Assembly: GCA_009760855.2 (NCBI GenBank)
Contig: WPIO01000033.1
Location: forward strand, 4,133,001 to 4,197,000
Length of the DNA: 64,000 bases
From: Cristatella mucedo
Taxonomy: Eukaryota; Bryozoa; Phylactolaemata; Cristatellidae
Direction: 5' to 3'
Every line of letters starts with the position of its first letter. The first letter of the stretch is position 1. Of the stretch, positions 44,161 to 64,000 are shown one piece after another. A program made the translations under genes and the position numbers. Below the pieces are notes generated by a model that was given only the letters and a program-made list of their open reading frames with translations, did not search any database and was not told the DNA's origin.

Positions 44161-45535
44161 GCCCTCTACACTGACAGGACTGGATAGAACGTGTGGCAGA
44201 CGTTCGGCGACGATTCACGCATCAATCACCTTGGACCGTGCTGCGCCGGCAGCCGGAGCCTGTGCAAGCAGGTGCACGGCAGCTCGAGTGCGGCATGCGA
44301 ACGCATCTGAATGGGATCCCACGGCATCGGCGGCCGCAGCGAATGGCAGGCAGCTGCTCTGCTGCCCAGTCACGTGACCCACAGGGAGCAGCTGCCTGCC
44401 GCGGCAGCCGCGTGCGTACGCGGGCGCGGTCGAGATGTGGCTGCAGCCAGCCGCCAGTCTGGCTGTCACTTGTCAGCCGGGGCAGCGCACTGCATCGGCA
44501 GCGGGCGACTCGGGGCGGCGACAGGAAGAGGAAGAGCCGGTCGGTGGCTGCTTTGCCCGGTGCCGCTGTGCACTGCGAGGAATGCAGACCGCCTCCTACT
44601 GCGACCGACTGCAGCTACAGGATGGGCTGCGCCTGATGGCGCGCTGCTGCTGCTGCTGCTGCGCTGTGTGCAACGAATATGCTCAAAAGAAAAATCTTGC
44701 CCGAAATCATGCTTTTCTCGTCATGTCGACTGAGAAAAGACTTCCAATAGAGTGCTCATACTTTACTATCTTCTTGCCGTTGCTTTAATGATGATTGTAA
44801 GAGTATGCTTATGTACAAATGTCGTGCAAGAGGACATGCGTGCATCGGCATGCATCGGCAATGTACGCATTTGTTCATGCGCGAGCATGCATGCACATAT
44901 AATTTGCATGAACACCCCATATTTATATTATGTATACCTATCTACTGGCAGACTCGTTTGCTGCCGACTTCATGTGACTTTTTATTTGGTGCGTTTAAAT
45001 ACTCGGGCAGCCTAACAAATGCAGTCATAAAAGGCAGGGGGCGGCAAGGATGTGGCCGATGGCAACATTTTCCAAGACCATTCCTGTGACGTCATTCGGT
45101 TCAGCCATCTGCCTGCCGGGCTGTCATCCGGCTTCAGTGGCAGTACTATTCATTTGGCTGAAATAGATACAACCGAAACCCATTGAGTTTGTCCCATTTG
45201 TGCAATACAAGCTTTACTAGAGGACAGTTTTTCTACGTCCAGCACATCTGTGATGGCAGTTTTTCAATGCCTGGCCGTTAGTGCACGCCTGCCTAACCTG
45301 ACCTAAATGGCTGCTGCCGCTAGCCACTGCTGCATGCGGGATGTGCAACACCCCGAGCACGGCCTAGAGCTGCTGCTTTGCATGCTGAGCGGAGCAGCCT
45401 GCACGCTGCCTGAAGCCTGCCTCGGCGGCCAGCACTGCCGGGCACAACACCGGGAGCACCGATTGTACATAACAGGATGGCGTCAATGAAGTGTTAATTT
45501 ATTAACTTGGCAAAATAAAGTACATCTGGAAAAGT
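44161..45535 (+). terminator. Pax6 3' UTR and poly(A) signal
   Basis: The first clear AATAAA on + is at 45514-45519, 1.35 kb after the stop. The UTR holds a short (GCT)n run (44641-44662). Frames on both strands here lack motifs. Confidence 0.6.
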
Positions 45536-45999
45536 GCAGCACACTGCTTCCGTGCGAGACGCACCAACGACAAGCGCACGCGGGTCCGAGCTATTGCATT
45601 GAGCTATGGCTGCACGGCTGCACTGCAACATACGCGCTGCTGCTGCCGCCGCCGAGAAGGAGGGACAAGCAAAGAAGGTCCGACTGCAAGCACAGGCTCC
45701 TGACGTCGACGTCCCTACTGCCCTGCCCCACCCCCAAGAGGCCGCACTGACCGCTGCCCAGAGTCGAGCGCTCGAGCGAGCAGCGGCAGCGCCGAGCACC
45801 AAAGCATCCCTCTATGCGGACAGAGGTCACAGACTAGCGGCAGCAGCAGTAGCTACTGCTGCTGCTCACACTTTAAGGGGCGGCGGCACGACCACGACGG
45901 CAGCAGCCAGACGCAAGAGTCGCACAGGGGGCGTCCGGCCGGAAGTTACCGGACAGCGTTCGCATGGCAGCAAAGCTGATTCGCGAGGGAGTTCGAGAG
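45480..45999 (-). terminator. ANKS1-like gene 3' UTR and poly(A) signal
   Basis: On the - strand AATAAA lies at 45503-45498, about 500 bases after the TGA at 46002-46000. The signal of the convergent Pax6 gene is 10 bases away on the other strand. Confidence 0.55.
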
Positions 46000-63155
<17,156 letters not shown>

Positions 63156-64000
63156 CTGCAACAAGATCAAGCCGATCAAGCGTAACGTTGTGATACAAGT
63201 GTTACACAGTTCCATTATGTGCTGCTATTGCTACTGGCACTGCTGCTGATGCTGCTACTGCTACCGATGCTGATGCTGCTGCTGATGCTGTTGCTGCTGC
63301 TACTGTTACAAACGCTGCTGCTGCTACTGACGCTGGTGCTATTGCTTCTACTGACACTGGTGCTGCTGCTGCTACAAACGCTGGTGCTGCAGCTGCGTTG
63401 CTGAGCACTCAGTACCGACTCTTCTTCATAGCTGCTGCACCGAGGGTGCAGCAATGTGCTGGCTGTAAGCGCAGCTGGCTGTAGGCAGGGAAGAGGTGTA
63501 CAAGTGGGTGACCAGGCTGCAAATGACTGAGGAACGTCCAGAGTCAAAGAATGGCAGCAAAAAGTACTGCGACCGAACCAGCAAACTGCGTTGCTAAAAG
63601 GGGTCAGCCACTGACCAGCCCTCAGCACGCAACCAGGGCGAGTGAACTGCTGCGCTCCGGCGCGAAAAAGTGTCTGCTGACGCAGGGTGCGCCGATTGAG
63701 GTCGGGGCCACCCAAACAGGTCGCGAACGGTGCGAGCACGCATGCCTGGTGAAGGACAATTCGACCGCGCGAGTTCGCGAGGTGGCTAGGTCCGATCGGT
63801 GGTCGGGTTCGTCGGGTGCGAGCGGCTAAGTATTGCCGGGGCACAAAGGCGCCATTAATGGATCACCGGTGTGCTTCTAATGGAGGCAAGTGCAAATATG
63901 CAGGTGACATTGTCCTAACGAAAGAGCCTTTCATTAGCGGCAAAGAGAGCAACCGGCAATCTGACTGGCTAACGGCTGAGAGACCGAGGCAAGCCTCCTT
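63156..64000 (-). other. ANKS1-like intron at right edge
   Basis: The first half of the SAM domain was not found here, so the intron probably extends past the window. A TGC/TAC-type triplet array fills 63218-63405. The frame 63844-63215 on - is mostly this array. Confidence 0.6.
63218..63405. repeat. imperfect TGC/TAC triplet array
   Basis: Units such as tgctgctactgctac and gctgctgatgctgttgctg, with gacgctggtgct variants. It yields poly-Leu on + and poly-Ser or Ala/Val frames on -. Confidence 0.92.

Noticed and set aside
63215-63844. 209-codon - frame ending in poly-Ser
   Set aside because: The second half is the triplet array and the first half has no SAM or ankyrin motif.

Overview
The window is nuclear DNA from an animal. 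It has split genes with consensus splice sites, long introns, CpG-rich blocks, tRNA-derived SINEs, decayed non-LTR elements and many microsatellites. The protein relationships (a class II POU factor, a Pax6 and an ANKS1-type adaptor) fit a bilaterian invertebrate, most likely a protostome such as a lophotrochozoan. I cannot name the species. There is no sign of prokaryotic organisation, CRISPR or an intact virus.

Three real protein-coding genes can be supported. (1) A POU class II (Oct-1/nubbin type) gene on the + strand has two exons in the window (7346-7424 and 12101-13062). Its 5' exons were not found and may lie to the left. (2) A complete Pax6 on the + strand runs from 31509 to 44160. 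I rebuilt it from eight exons whose phases all agree: 1440 nt, 479 residues, N-terminal extension, paired domain, short linker, paired-type homeodomain with Ser50, and the conserved C-terminal [15 protein letters not shown] block. Reading through the last intron would instead end the protein after MSGQ. (3) An ANKS1/Odin/AIDA-1-like adaptor on the - strand enters from the right edge. It has the end of a SAM domain (63155-62982), a Ser/Thr/Pro-rich linker, and a PTB domain over five exons that ends at 46000 after a 14.2-kb final intron. Pax6 and this gene converge tail to tail, and their poly(A) signals lie only 10 bases apart (45498-45503 on -, 45514-45519 on +).

Layout: 1-7.3 kb, decayed LINE and SINE copies and probable POU intron; 7.3-13.8 kb, POU gene with a dead Tc1-type transposase in its intron; 13.8-18.3 kb, no gene; 18.3-24 kb, CpG-rich block with long GA, TC and GGCTCT arrays and a CCAAT/TATA pair; 24.6-25.0 kb, an (AT)n run beside a 71-bp-arm hairpin; 27.0-27.5 kb, a 54-bp minisatellite; 28.4-35.3 kb, CpG-rich Pax6 5' region; 31.5-45.5 kb, Pax6; 45.5-64 kb, the ANKS1-like gene, mostly its last intron.

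POU and Pax6 encode nuclear transcription factors. The ANKS1-like product is a cytoplasmic or synaptic phosphotyrosine adaptor. Nothing in the sequence shows that the three act together. The most unusual features are the switchable Pax6 C-terminus, the possible membrane-tail terminal exon in the adaptor, the overlapping 3' ends, and several long perfect or near-perfect hairpins.
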